From Bacillus yapensis (GTDB taxonomy: Bacteria > Bacillota > Bacilli > Bacillales > Cytobacillaceae): DNA of 64,000 nt. The notes beneath the pieces were generated by a model. It was not told where the DNA came from, made no database searches, and was given only the letters and a program-made list of their open reading frames with translations. Every line of letters starts with the position of its first letter. Position 1 is the first letter of the stretch. Shown here one piece after another: positions 27,167-36,401 of this stretch. The position numbers and the translations under genes are program-made. The DNA lies in the NCBI RefSeq assembly GCF_005280205.1, contig NZ_SUND01000014.1, positions 78,530-142,529 on the forward strand, read 5' to 3'.

Positions 27167-28303
27167 ATGAACATTAAAAAACAAAAACTTATGCAAAAGT
27201 TCTCTGGTATATCGCCATATATATGGGCCCTGTTAAGTATCCTTCCATTTTACTTTATCTTTCAGTCCTCTTCGACAATGGAAATGGTAACAGGGATCAT
27301 ATTAACTGCTATCTTTTTTGTCGTCTACAGATTTGCTTTTATTTCAAATAGATGGTCGGTTTATTTATGGTTTATCATTTTGATTAGCATTTCAATGACG
27401 ATGGCAATTCTCTTCGATTATATCTATTTCGCCTTTTATATTGCCTATTATAATGGGAATATCAAAAAAAAGGCGGCATTCATTACTTTGTATGTCGTTC
27501 ATTTAGTTTGTACAACGGCGGCCATCAACTATAACTTTGTCATGCAGAAGGACTTGTTTATTGAACAGATTCCCTTTGTGATCGTTATTTGGATAAGTGT
27601 CATACTCCTTCCATTTAACCTTTATAATAAGAAAAGACAAGGAATTTTAGAGGAAAAACTAGAGGATGCTAACAAAAGAATTTCGGAGCTAGTTAAGCAA
27701 GAAGAACGACAAAGAATTGCTCGCGACTTGCATGATACATTGGGACAGCGACTGTCTTTAATTGGACTTAAAACGGATTTAGCGCAAAAATTAATATATA
27801 AGGATCCTGAACAGGCTAAAAATGAATTAAAGGACGTTCAGCAAACAGCAAGGACAGCTTTAAACGAGGTTCGTAAAATGGTTTCCTCCATGAGAGGAAT
27901 ACGTTTAAAGGACGAATTAGTCCATGTGAAACAGCTACTCAGGGCTGCTCAAATCGAACTCATCGTCGACCAGAAAGAGCCGTTTGCAAATGTTTCCTTG
28001 TTTTTAGAAAATATTTTAAGCATGTGTTTGAAAGAAATCGTTACGAATGTTGTTAAGCATAGCAAAGCAAGCACCTGCAAAATCAGCATTGAGCAATCTT
28101 TGAATGAAATTTCCGTTACAGTGAGTGATAACGGCATCGGTTTAAAAGAAGCTGATGTAGGGAAAGGTAGCGGTTTACTCGGGATAAGGGAGAGGCTTGA
28201 GTTTGTGAACGGAACGTTTGAAATCGTTGCAGGTGATGGGACAACGATCGTCATGAAAGTACCGAACGTGATGAAACGGAATGGAGGTGAGCTAGTTGAT
28301 TAG
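27167..28303 (+). CDS. desK: Thermosensor histidine kinase DesK
   Basis: The 378-residue sensor has four to five N-terminal membrane helices (residues about 18-150), a short coiled linker (EEKLEDANKRISELVKQEE) and a HisKA_3 dimer domain. The phospho-acceptor H189 is in RDLHDTLGQRL, followed by an ATPase domain with SDNGIGL and GLLGIRERL. DesK senses membrane thickness/order through its helices and phosphorylates DesR in the cold. A cytoplasmic charged loop and the H position match B. subtilis DesK (H188). AAAGGAT precedes the ATG. It overlaps desR by 8 bases. Confidence 0.95.
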   Translation: MNIKKQKLMQKFSGISPYIWALLSILPFYFIFQSSSTMEMVTGIILTAIFFVVYRFAFISNRWSVYLWFIILISISMTMAILFDYIYFAFYIAYYNGNIKKKAAFITLYVVHLVCTTAAINYNFVMQKDLFIEQIPFVIVIWISVILLPFNLYNKKRQGILEEKLEDANKRISELVKQEERQRIARDLHDTLGQRLSLIGLKTDLAQKLIYKDPEQAKNELKDVQQTARTALNEVRKMVSSMRGIRLKDELVHVKQLLRAAQIELIVDQKEPFANVSLFLENILSMCLKEIVTNVVKHSKASTCKISIEQSLNEISVTVSDNGIGLKEADVGKGSGLLGIRERLEFVNGTFEIVAGDGTTIVMKVPNVMKRNGGELVD

Positions 28304-28895
28304 AATTGTCATTGCTGAAGATCAACGTATGCTACTTGGTGCCTTAGGCTCTCTACTTAGTTTAGAGCACGACATGGAAGTGGTAGGAAAAGCATCCAAT
28401 GGTGAGGAAGCGATAGCACTAGTTCATGAGCTTAAGCCCGATATATGTATTATGGACATTGAGATGCCAGGAAAAAGCGGTTTAGATGCTGCTGAGGAAT
28501 TAAAGGGTCAAGGATGTGAGGTTGTTATTCTCACGACTTTTTCTCGAACCGGTTATTTTCAACGAGCATTAAAAGCTGGTGTAAAAGGGTATTTATTAAA
28601 AGATAGCCCGAGCGAGGAACTTGCGAATTCAATTCGAAACGTGATGTCAGGCAGAAGGGTGTATGCACCTGAATTAATGGATGACATGTATGCTGAAGAT
28701 AACCCACTAACTGATCGAGAACTAGAAGTGCTCGAACTCGTCGCTGATGGTAGAAATACGAAGGAAATTGCAGAAGAGCTTAGTATTAAAACAGGTACGG
28801 TTCGGAATTATATTTCGACCATCCTAGACAAATTAGGTGTTACAAATCGGATAGAAGCAATTACCCACTTCAAAGAAAAAGGCTGGTTTAAATAA
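28296..28895 (+). CDS. desR: Response regulator DesR
   Basis: The 199-residue NarL/FixJ-type regulator has a receiver domain with phospho-acceptor D54 (CIMDIEMPG) and acidic pocket AEDQ, and a C-terminal LuxR HTH (LTDRELEVLELVADGRNTKEIAEEL...). In B. subtilis DesR phosphorylated by DesK activates des. The start overlaps the desK stop, implying coupled translation. The symbol rests on family plus gene order, which together are decisive. Confidence 0.94.
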   Translation: MIRIVIAEDQRMLLGALGSLLSLEHDMEVVGKASNGEEAIALVHELKPDICIMDIEMPGKSGLDAAEELKGQGCEVVILTTFSRTGYFQRALKAGVKGYLLKDSPSEELANSIRNVMSGRRVYAPELMDDMYAEDNPLTDRELEVLELVADGRNTKEIAEELSIKTGTVRNYISTILDKLGVTNRIEAITHFKEKGWFK

Positions 28896-28969
28896 CTGGA
28901 AATTTTATGTATGATAAATCCCATTTAATGGCATACTACTCGGAAGAAACGATAAAAGGAGTTTATGCC

Positions 28970-29218
28970 ATGACAATAGAAATTGGAACAAAGTATCAGA
29001 TTTCAAAAGAAATCAAAAGTATTTATAACTCAGCCGATACGTTAACGGTCACGAGACTGAACGGGGGAACCGTTCAATTTACTTTAGGTGATGGAAAGGG
29101 ACATGGTTCCATGCCACTGCAGCATTTAGAGTATTTACTAAAACGAACTGAGCTAACCGAGGTAACGAATAAGAGAATGCTGTTAAAATCTGAGCAATCA
29201 GAAAAGGATATTGTATAG
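28970..29218 (+). CDS. Small protein of unknown function
   Basis: The 82-residue reading starts at ATG 28970, preceded by AAAAGGAG at normal spacing; an in-frame ATG at 28907 lacks a site. The sequence (IEIGTKYQISKEIKSIYNSADTLTVTRLNGGTVQFTLG) suggests a small beta-rich domain. There is no membrane segment or cysteine. It follows desR by about 75 bases and ends before a terminator, so it may be read with desKR. No function assigned. Confidence 0.65.
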   Translation: MTIEIGTKYQISKEIKSIYNSADTLTVTRLNGGTVQFTLGDGKGHGSMPLQHLEYLLKRTELTEVTNKRMLLKSEQSEKDIV

Positions 29219-29242
29219 GCGATATGTTGTTTTAAGAAAAGA

Positions 29243-29269
29243 GGCTCCGAACTAATCGGAGTCTTTTTT
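29243..29269 (+). terminator. Terminator
   Basis: Stem GGCTCCGA / TCGGAGTC (one G.T) with loop ACTAA, then TTTTTT. Confidence 0.82.
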
Positions 29270-29306
29270 ACTCCTTGTTTAATTAACAGAAAATTTTTAT
29301 AAAACA

Positions 29307-29315
29307 TGTTATAAT
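29307..29315 (+). promoter_or_regulatory. Extended -10 promoter element upstream of the thiolase gene
   Basis: TGTTATAAT (TGn-TATAAT) is an extended -10 box about 40 bases before the cre site. No good -35 box is visible at 17 bases, as is common for extended -10 promoters. Confidence 0.5.
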
Positions 29316-29356
29316 AGATGAAGATATTGCCATTTTATTATTTTTACATAGGAGGT

Positions 29357-29370
29357 TGAAAGCGTTAACA
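29357..29370 (+). promoter_or_regulatory. CcpA cre site upstream of thiolase operon
   Basis: TGAAAGCGTTAACA matches the Bacillus cre consensus TGWAANCGNTNWCA at every position. It lies about 42 bases downstream of the -10 box, where CcpA binding acts as a roadblock to repress in the presence of preferred sugars. Confidence 0.75.
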
Positions 29371-29434
29371 AAACTATGTTTCGTTTAAAAATAGTAAATG
29401 TACAGATTACTAGGATTAAAGGGAGGCAAACACG

Positions 29435-30583
29435 ATGAGAGAAGTTGTGATAGTTGAGGCAGTGAGAACACCGGTTGGAAAGAGAAAAGGATTATTGAGC
29501 AATGAGCGACCTGATGAGCTTGCAGCAAAGACATTGAAAGAACTTGTTAAACGCGCGGGCATTTCTCCAGAGCTTGTTGAGGATGTTATTTTGGGCTGTG
29601 TAGCCCAAGTTGAGGAACAAGGAGTGAACATCGCCCGTACTGCCGCTTTAATGGCTGGGTTTCCGATTGAGGTACCAGGTACTACAATCGATCGCCAATG
29701 TGGTTCTGGACAACAAGCGGTACATTTTGCCTCACAAGCGATTTTAAGTGGCGATATGGATATCGTCATTGCTGGTGGTGTGGAAAGCATGACGCGAGTT
29801 CCGATGGGCTCCACACGAAAAAATTCAAGCTGGAGTGAAGTGTTGACTTCTCGCTATGAGATGATTCACCAAGGCTTGTCTGCTGAGCGAATTGCTGAAA
29901 AATGGGAACTGACGAGACAAGAGCTTGATGAGTTCTCATTAGAAAGTCATCGCAGAGCTATTAAAGCTCAAGAGGAGGGCCGTTTTGATCGGGAGATCAT
30001 GCCATTAGAAGTAACACTAGAGGACGGAACGAAAACGGTCGTTACGCAGGATGAAGGTCCAAGAAGAGGAACATCATTAGAAAAGCTTGCAACACTTAAA
30101 CCTGCTTTTACTGAGGATGGAAAAATTCATGCAGGAAATGCTAGTCAAATGAGTGATGGTGCTGCTGCTATTTTATTAATGTCGCGAGAGAAGGCAGAAG
30201 AGCTTGGACTTAAACCTAGATTTAGAGTGGTTGCGCGAACCGTTGTTGGCTCTGACCCAACGTTAATGCTTACGGGCCCAATCGAAGCTACGAAACGTGT
30301 GTTAAAAAGAGCCGGGCTTACGATTAGTGACATGGATACCTATGAGGTGAATGAAGCCTTCGCACCGGTTCCGATGGTGTGGCAAAGAGAATTAGAGGCT
30401 GACCTTGAAAAGCTCAATCCGAATGGTGGAGCGATCGCATTAGGACATCCGCTCGGTGCAAGTGGAGCTCGTGTGATGATTACGATGATGAGCGAGCTTG
30501 AGCGAAGCGGTGGTCGCTATGGACTTCAAGCCATTTGCGAAGGTGGCGGAATGGCGAACGCAACGATTATTGAGAGAATATAA
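29435..30583 (+). CDS. Acetyl-CoA C-acyltransferase (thiolase)
   Basis: The 382-residue thiolase has the nucleophile C89 in DRQCGSGQQA, the His of GHPLGASGAR and the second Cys in AICEGGGMA. It cleaves 3-ketoacyl-CoA or condenses acyl-CoA units. An SDR dehydrogenase of the 3-hydroxyacyl-CoA type follows, which supports a fatty-acid or branched-chain degradation role. Thiolases of this size are usually degradative (FadA/YhfS-like), but substrate length cannot be read. Regulation: a perfect cre box upstream suggests catabolite repression. GGGAGG precedes the ATG. Confidence 0.93.
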   Translation: MREVVIVEAVRTPVGKRKGLLSNERPDELAAKTLKELVKRAGISPELVEDVILGCVAQVEEQGVNIARTAALMAGFPIEVPGTTIDRQCGSGQQAVHFASQAILSGDMDIVIAGGVESMTRVPMGSTRKNSSWSEVLTSRYEMIHQGLSAERIAEKWELTRQELDEFSLESHRRAIKAQEEGRFDREIMPLEVTLEDGTKTVVTQDEGPRRGTSLEKLATLKPAFTEDGKIHAGNASQMSDGAAAILLMSREKAEELGLKPRFRVVARTVVGSDPTLMLTGPIEATKRVLKRAGLTISDMDTYEVNEAFAPVPMVWQRELEADLEKLNPNGGAIALGHPLGASGARVMITMMSELERSGGRYGLQAICEGGGMANATIIERI

Positions 30584-30598
30584 TTCTAGTAAAATAGT

Positions 30599-30629
30599 TC
30601 ATGGCCCATCATATATTGATGGGCCATGA
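30599..30629 (+). other. Intercistronic perfect hairpin without a U tract
   Basis: TCATGGCCCATCA / TGATGGGCCATGA form a perfect 13-bp stem around TATAT. It is followed by GCTACGGGAGG rather than a T run, so it is not a normal terminator. It sits between the thiolase stop and the SDR ribosome binding site and may protect the upstream mRNA or uncouple expression. Confidence 0.7.
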
Positions 30630-30650
30630 GCTACGGGAGGAGGATGTGTA

Positions 30651-31421
30651 ATGGATATACAGAATTCGGTTGCGATCGTGACAGGGGGAGCATCTGGACT
30701 TGGAGAAGCAACAGTTACTCGCATTGTGGAAAAGGGTGGTTTCGCGACCATTGTAGATTTATCAGAGGAAAAAGCAGCCGCACTAGTGGAAAAGCTAGGC
30801 TCTGACCGAGTCCACTTTGTTAAAACAAATGTGACGAGTGAAGAGGAAGTTAAGGTTGCGATTAATCAAACGATTGAAAAGTTTGGGGCTGTTCATGTGT
30901 TAGTTAATTGTGCGGGAATTGGACTTGCTGAACGTGTCGTTGGCAAAGAAAAACCACATGATCTAGATAGATTCGCAAAGGTTATCCAGGTGAATTTGAT
31001 TGGGACATTTAATGTTATTCGATTGGTTGCTGAAAAGATGATTGCAAACACACCAAATGCTGAAGGTGAACGAGGTGTCATTATTAATACAGCTTCTGCA
31101 GCAGCATACGAAGGACAAATTGGACAAGCTGCATACAGTGCCTCTAAGGGCGGAATTGTTGGAATGACACTGCCAATAGCACGTGAATTAGCCAAATACG
31201 GCATCCGAAATATGACGATTGCACCTGGGCTCATTGATACACCGTTGTTTGCCGGACTCCCTGATACAGCCCGGCAAGCTCTAGGAGCCATGGTTCCGTT
31301 CCCATCAAGGCTAGGGTATCCTTCTGAGTATGCCATGCTTGCTACAAGTATTATTGAAAATCCGATGCTAAATGGGGAAACAATACGCCTTGACGGAGCG
31401 ATTAGAATGCAACCGAAATAA
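30651..31421 (+). CDS. SDR-family dehydrogenase, 3-hydroxyacyl-CoA dehydrogenase type 2-like
   Basis: The 256-residue protein is a classical short-chain dehydrogenase: cofactor motif TGGASGLG (11-18), NCAG, catalytic S149, Y162 and K166 (YSASK), and the terminal APGLIDTPL segment. The overall sequence resembles the HSD17B10/3-hydroxyacyl-CoA dehydrogenase type 2 group, so it would supply the 3-ketoacyl-CoA used by the thiolase upstream. An Asp follows strand 2 (TIVDLS), favouring NAD over NADP. A 31-base hairpin separates it from the thiolase. GGGAGGAGG precedes the start. Confidence 0.9.
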   Translation: MDIQNSVAIVTGGASGLGEATVTRIVEKGGFATIVDLSEEKAAALVEKLGSDRVHFVKTNVTSEEEVKVAINQTIEKFGAVHVLVNCAGIGLAERVVGKEKPHDLDRFAKVIQVNLIGTFNVIRLVAEKMIANTPNAEGERGVIINTASAAAYEGQIGQAAYSASKGGIVGMTLPIARELAKYGIRNMTIAPGLIDTPLFAGLPDTARQALGAMVPFPSRLGYPSEYAMLATSIIENPMLNGETIRLDGAIRMQPK

Positions 31422-31531
31422 TGAGGTACACTTATACTACCTTTCGAATAATTGTTCGAAATGATTGTAATTGATTGCAACTTTTTCAACATAGAATTAT
31501 GATCAAGACAAAATCATTTTAGGAGAGTCAT

Positions 31532-32902
31532 ATGGAGAGCTACGGATTATTAGTTTCGAAACAAAGAGATTTTTTTCATACAGATCGGACAAAAGAGATT
31601 TCGTTTAGAATTCAAGCACTTGAAACGCTCCGCAAAGCGATAAAGGAACGAGAGCAAGAGTTCATTGAGAGCTTGAAGCAAGATTTAAATAAATCGGAAT
31701 TTGATGCTTATTCAACGGAAATAGGCATTGTATTAGAAGAGATTCGTTTTACTTTAAAGCATCTTTCTAAATGGGCGAAGCCAAGAAGAGTGAAAACACC
31801 TGTGACCCACATTGGTTCGAAAAGCTATATTTATCCGGAGCCATACGGCGTCACCCTAATAATTGCTCCATGGAATTATCCGTTCCAATTAGCGATTGCC
31901 CCATTGATCGGTGCGATTGCAGCGGGAAATTGTGCTGTATTAAAACCTTCAGAACTGACGCCAAAGACCTCACATGTGATGGCAAAACTCATCAAAGAGA
32001 ATTTCCCTGAAGAGTTCATCAAGGTCATTGAAGGTGGGGTCGAGACAAGCGAAGCCCTTTTAAAAGAGAAATTTGATTACATCTTTTTTACAGGTAGTGT
32101 ACCCGTTGGGAAAATTATTATGGAAGCGGCCTCTAAGCACTTAACGCCAGTTACATTAGAGTTAGGCGGGAAAAGTCCATGTATCGTTCATGAAGGCGCC
32201 AATGTAAAGATTGCGGCGAAAAGAATTGCTTGGGGCAAGTTTATGAATGCTGGTCAAACGTGTATTGCACCAGATTACTTGTTTGTCCACCAAAGTATTA
32301 AGGAAGAATTTTTGTCACAGTTAAAAGTAGCGGTTGCAGAACTCTATGGAGATGCTCCATTAGAGAATGAAAATTTTACGAAGATTGTCAGCGAAAGACA
32401 TTTTAACCGTCTTCAAAGCTTTTTGAAAAATGGCACGGTATTTATAGGTGGAGAAACTCTCCCTGAACAGTTAAAGATGGTGCCAACGGTATTAACTGAT
32501 ATTTCATGGGATGATGCAATCATGGAGGACGAAATATTTGGTCCAATTCTACCTGTTCTTGAATACGACGATTTGGCTGGGATTATCGATGAAATTAATA
32601 ACCATCCAAAACCACTGGCACTGTATTTGTTTACTGAAAGTGAGACTGTACAGTCTTACGTATTAAATCGCGTCTCGTTTGGTGGAGGATGTATTAATGA
32701 CACTGTTTATCACATTACGAGTCCGTATTTACCATTTGGTGGTGTGGGGAGCAGTGGTACTGGCGCCTATCATGGAAAAGGAAGCTTTGATACGTTTTCC
32801 CATGAGAAAAGTGTCTTAAAGCAAACGACACTATTTGATATCCCGTTACGTTATCCTAATTTCAAAGATGGCCTAAAGTATATCAAGCTGTTCTTCAAGT
32901 AA
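31532..32902 (+). CDS. Aldehyde dehydrogenase (class 3-like, YwdH type)
   Basis: The 456-residue enzyme oxidises aldehydes with NAD(P). N114 in PWNYPF, E210 in LELGGKSP and nucleophile C244 in GQTCIAPDY are all present. The length and lack of a long N-terminal arm place it with the class 3 aldehyde dehydrogenases, such as B. subtilis YwdH, which act on fatty and aromatic aldehydes. The C-terminus ends in a hydrophobic/basic stretch (DGLKYIKLFFK) that could contact membranes. It has its own ribosome site (AGGAGAG) 110 bases after the SDR gene and a terminator after. Confidence 0.93.
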   Translation: MESYGLLVSKQRDFFHTDRTKEISFRIQALETLRKAIKEREQEFIESLKQDLNKSEFDAYSTEIGIVLEEIRFTLKHLSKWAKPRRVKTPVTHIGSKSYIYPEPYGVTLIIAPWNYPFQLAIAPLIGAIAAGNCAVLKPSELTPKTSHVMAKLIKENFPEEFIKVIEGGVETSEALLKEKFDYIFFTGSVPVGKIIMEAASKHLTPVTLELGGKSPCIVHEGANVKIAAKRIAWGKFMNAGQTCIAPDYLFVHQSIKEEFLSQLKVAVAELYGDAPLENENFTKIVSERHFNRLQSFLKNGTVFIGGETLPEQLKMVPTVLTDISWDDAIMEDEIFGPILPVLEYDDLAGIIDEINNHPKPLALYLFTESETVQSYVLNRVSFGGGCINDTVYHITSPYLPFGGVGSSGTGAYHGKGSFDTFSHEKSVLKQTTLFDIPLRYPNFKDGLKYIKLFFK

Positions 32903-32907
32903 ATTGT

Positions 32908-32938
32908 AAGTCTCTCTAGTTTTTAGGGAGACTTTTTT
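32908..32938. terminator. Bidirectional terminator overlapping a stop codon
   Basis: Stem AAGTCTCTCTA / TAGGGAGACTT with a 5-base loop and T run. The minus-strand gene ending at 32916 has its TAG inside the left arm. Confidence 0.75.
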
Positions 32939-33371
32939 TCATCCATTGATATAAAGAATAGACGAGCCAGAGAAATGCGCTATAACCGAAGAAGGAATAG
33001 AAATGCTTCCAAGATGTGCTATGAATAAACAATCCAAGATCCTCTGCAACCCTTTCAAGGACTGACGCTAATAAGCCAATTAGTACGATGAAGAGGAAAG
33101 TGTTCCTTTCAGTTAGCTTGTCACAAATATAGAGATAGAGAAGCACACCGAGTGGCAGAACAATTAACGTAAATGCGATATTTACTGAAAATATGGTAGG
33201 AAAAGGCCTGTATGGAAAAGAATAGAGCTCTTTTCCGACAAAAAATAAGTCTAAATACGTTCCAATGAGTGAGGCCAATAGCACGACTGGTAAAGCGTTA
33301 ATCCAAAATTGATACGGCCTTTTTTGCGATGGCAGCGAGTTCGAGTCGTTCGAGTGTTTTACAGTATTCAT
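32916..33371 (-). CDS. Four-helix membrane protein of unknown function (CBO0543-like)
   Basis: The 151-residue protein has a short polar N-terminus and about four membrane helices (ALPVVLLASLIGTYLDLFFV, TIFSVNIAFTLIVLPLGVLLYLYI, TFLFIVLIGLLASVLERVAEDL, FGYSAFLWLVYSLYQWM). The pattern recalls small Bacillus/Clostridium membrane proteins of the CBO0543 type, none with known function. GGGGAG sits 7 bases before the ATG, so this start is real even though it overlaps the upstream gene by 74 bases. The two minus-strand genes are therefore one operon. Confidence 0.75.
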   Translation of the reverse strand: MNTVKHSNDSNSLPSQKRPYQFWINALPVVLLASLIGTYLDLFFVGKELYSFPYRPFPTIFSVNIAFTLIVLPLGVLLYLYICDKLTERNTFLFIVLIGLLASVLERVAEDLGLFIHSTSWKHFYSFFGYSAFLWLVYSLYQWMKKSLPKN

Positions 33372-34437
33372 TTCTAATCTCCCCGTCTACGTCTTCTTTT
33401 GTTTCCAACAAATAATAGATGACTTTCCAGTTTTTAAACCAATCTCCAACTTCTGCAGATGTTTGTTTTCTATTTTTCCACGCTGTTGTGAGCTGAGGGC
33501 TATAGAGCCGTTGTGACCCTGGAAGCAATTCGCAATCTTTGAATCTTCGTTTCCACACGGTACCAGGTAATGCTTCCTCCACATCATTGAAAACGTCAGG
33601 CCAATAATCCTTTCTCGAACCAGTATGTGGAGTTGTAACAGCCCATTGTAAAATCCTCTCCTTACGTGCTTCATCTCCGAATAAAATTTGATATAGGCGT
33701 TTTCCAAGCATAATCCGTTCATGTAGCCTTTCAAATTGGTGAAGCGTTTCTCCTACTAAACTAATATGTTTCTCTGTTCTATATGGAAAGAGAATATGAT
33801 TCATTGAAAGAATGTCCTGAAGTAGAAATTCCATCGAATCAAAAACTTCTTTTTTAAAAGTTGGGTGACGAACTACACGTTTTTCTAAGTAGCTTTGTTC
33901 ATTAATGACAAGAGCAATAGCTAATAGATAAGTATCGTGGTGTTTCCAAAATTCATTCCAAATTGTCTCCATGAAGACGGATACTTGAAAAAACGGCAAT
34001 AGGTGAAAGAGATTATGCCCCTTTTTTATGCTTTCTTCATAGAGGAGAAATTGGGGATAGGCATCTTGAAAGATTAGCCAATTTCCTCTTTCTAGGAAGG
34101 CAAAAAAGCTTTCGCGCTCCTTTTTTGAGAGTAATCTAGATAAGAGTCCGCCTTTTAAATCCGTCATATTCCAGCCGCCGTTACGAGAAACCATATGCCC
34201 CAAAAAGGCCCAATGAATTTCAGGGTGCTTAACATAAAAATCTAAGTAAGCTTTTGTTCGAGTTACGTTGTTTTTATTTAGTTCAATCGTCCGCTGTTGA
34301 ATACTTTCGATTAATCTTTTCTCGTCTAGACTTAAAGGCCTGTCTAGCCAATTCTTGCGGTTCTTATTTTTCAATTCATTTTTAATGATTGCTAAAGATA
34401 TCGGTAAGGCTGTTGTTTTTTTGTTGAATTTGCACAA
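33298..34437 (-). CDS. DUF2515 protein (YppC-like)
   Basis: The 379-residue soluble protein resembles B. subtilis YppC (DUF2515), of unknown function. It begins with a basic region and contains the segment WAFLGHMVSRNGGWNMTDLKGG, the best-kept part of this family by my reading. It is transcribed divergently from sqhC with about 85 bases between start codons. It overlaps the next gene by 74 bases. Confidence 0.75.
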   Translation of the reverse strand: MCKFNKKTTALPISLAIIKNELKNKNRKNWLDRPLSLDEKRLIESIQQRTIELNKNNVTRTKAYLDFYVKHPEIHWAFLGHMVSRNGGWNMTDLKGGLLSRLLSKKERESFFAFLERGNWLIFQDAYPQFLLYEESIKKGHNLFHLLPFFQVSVFMETIWNEFWKHHDTYLLAIALVINEQSYLEKRVVRHPTFKKEVFDSMEFLLQDILSMNHILFPYRTEKHISLVGETLHQFERLHERIMLGKRLYQILFGDEARKERILQWAVTTPHTGSRKDYWPDVFNDVEEALPGTVWKRRFKDCELLPGSQRLYSPQLTTAWKNRKQTSAEVGDWFKNWKVIYYLLETKEDVDGEIRNEYCKTLERLELAAIAKKAVSILD

Positions 34438-34523
34438 GCGCTCACGCCTCCTTAGGCGAATGCTTTACAGAAATAGTGAATATGTATGTAACGTGAAGTT
34501 ATTTTTTTTCTGGAGTGATTAGA

Positions 34524-36401
34524 ATGAATCGACGTATCACAGATGGGATCGAGAGCCTGATTGAGCAATTAAAGAAAGACCAATCTTTTGATGGCTCCTG
34601 GAATTATCCGTTTGAAACTGGTATCTCTACGGATTGTTATATGATCATTTTATTAAGAACGTTAGAGATTGATGATGAAAACTTAATTAAGGAATTAGTG
34701 CGGAGAATCATTAGTAAACAAGAGAAAAATGGTGCTTGGAAGCTATTTTATGATGAAGGAGATGGGAATGTTACAGCCACTTTAGAAGCCTATTATGCTC
34801 TCCTATACTCCGGTTATTTCGAAAAATCAGGAAAAAGATTGACGTCAGCTAGACGCTTTATTTTGAAAAATGGTGGCATGGAAAAAGTACATATGTTCAC
34901 CAAAATCATGTTAGCCATTACGGGTCAGTACAAATGGCCAAGTTTTTTCCCGATTCCCCTCGAATTTATCTTGTTACCTAACACTTTTCCAATTAATTTT
35001 TATCAACTATCGGTATACGGAAGAGCCAATTTGCTACCGATCATGATTCTTTCTGACAGCGAATTCCAAATGAAAACAAAGAAAAGCCCAGATTTGTCTG
35101 ACCTATACGTTCGTCAAAATGATGAGGAGCTTTTTCACGAAGAAGAGTGGCGTTCATTATACGGAACGATAAAATCAGGAATTGAGAGCTTACTAGAGAT
35201 TCCAAGTCAATTGAAAGAACGTGCTAAGACGAAGGGAAAGCAATACATGCTAGCGCGGATTGAAAAGGATGGGACATTTTTTAGTTATTATAGTTCAACC
35301 TTTTTAATGATATTTGCATTAATAGCACTTGGGTATAAAACGACACATCCCGTCATAACGAGGGCTGTGAATGGGCTAAAGTCGATGAAAACGACGATTG
35401 ATGGCTGTACCCATATGCAGTACACAACCGCAAACGTCTGGAATACTTCTTTAATTAGCTATGCTTTACAGGATGCGGGAGTTTCTGGAGAAGAGTCCGT
35501 CATTGAAAAGGCGAACCACTATTTACTAAGGAAGCAGCATACTTTATATGGGGATTGGGTCGTTCATAATCCAAATAGCTTTCCTGGAGGGTGGGGCTTC
35601 TCGAATATTAATTCATTTAATCCAGATGTAGATGATACGACTGCAACCTTGAGATCAATCGCTCGGGATGCGATCCATAACCCAAGTTATCGTTCTTCCT
35701 GGGAAAGAGGGATGAAGTGGTTATTGTCGATGCAAAATGAGGATGGGGGATGGCCAGCTTTTGAAAAAAATACGAACAGTCCTCTCTTTAAGCTTCTGCC
35801 GATTGAAAAAGGCGATTTTATTTTAACGGACCCACCGACAGCTGATCTAACGGGAAGGACTCTGCAGTTTCTAGGTGATTATACGAATCTTTCAAGCACA
35901 CATCCTTCTGTAAGGGCCGGGGTAGAGTCTATCTTAACCAAGCAAGAGAAGGATGGTTCATGGTATGGACGTTGGGGGATTTGCTATTTGTATGGAACTT
36001 GGGGTGCACTAACGGGCTTGAGAGCTGTTGGAATACAACCGGAACACCCAGCAATACGCAAGGCGAGTTCATGGCTGCAGAGTGTGCAAAATGAAGATGG
36101 GGGATGGGGCGAATCCTGTAAGAGTGATAGTCAAAAAAAATATGTAGCACTTCCTGCTAGTACGCTCACGCACACCGCTTGGGCTGTTGATGCTCTAATA
36201 TCTGTATCAGATAAACCATCAAGAGCCATGAAGAAGGGAATTGAATTTTTGCTAGAGAATCTCGAGAAAAAGGATTGGACCACTGAATATCCAAAAGGAC
36301 AAGGAATGGCAGGGGCTTTCTATATTCATTACCATAGTTACCGCTATGTCTTTCCATTATTGGCACTTGCTCATTACGATAGAAAATATGAAAAAAGCTA
36401 A
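34524..36401 (+). CDS. sqhC: Squalene-hopene cyclase family, sporulenol synthase SqhC
   Basis: The 625-residue terpene cyclase has the protonation motif DVDD (368-371) and several QW repeats (QEKDGSW, QNEDGGW twice). In Bacillus, SqhC cyclises tetraprenyl/heptaprenyl chains to sporulenol-type sesquarterpenes found in spores. Length fits SqhC (632). The start is ATG 34524, with GGAG 8 bases upstream; GTG 34515 is less likely. The terminator overlaps the stop codon. The divergent neighbour is a YppC-like gene. Whether it makes hopene or sporulenol is inferred from the host type. Confidence 0.9.
   Translation: MNRRITDGIESLIEQLKKDQSFDGSWNYPFETGISTDCYMIILLRTLEIDDENLIKELVRRIISKQEKNGAWKLFYDEGDGNVTATLEAYYALLYSGYFEKSGKRLTSARRFILKNGGMEKVHMFTKIMLAITGQYKWPSFFPIPLEFILLPNTFPINFYQLSVYGRANLLPIMILSDSEFQMKTKKSPDLSDLYVRQNDEELFHEEEWRSLYGTIKSGIESLLEIPSQLKERAKTKGKQYMLARIEKDGTFFSYYSSTFLMIFALIALGYKTTHPVITRAVNGLKSMKTTIDGCTHMQYTTANVWNTSLISYALQDAGVSGEESVIEKANHYLLRKQHTLYGDWVVHNPNSFPGGWGFSNINSFNPDVDDTTATLRSIARDAIHNPSYRSSWERGMKWLLSMQNEDGGWPAFEKNTNSPLFKLLPIEKGDFILTDPPTADLTGRTLQFLGDYTNLSSTHPSVRAGVESILTKQEKDGSWYGRWGICYLYGTWGALTGLRAVGIQPEHPAIRKASSWLQSVQNEDGGWGESCKSDSQKKYVALPASTLTHTAWAVDALISVSDKPSRAMKKGIEFLLENLEKKDWTTEYPKGQGMAGAFYIHYHSYRYVFPLLALAHYDRKYEKS

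Noticed and set aside
30893..31492. A 199-codon minus-strand ORF opposite the SDR gene
   Set aside because: Shadow frame of a gene with all catalytic motifs; no ribosome site.
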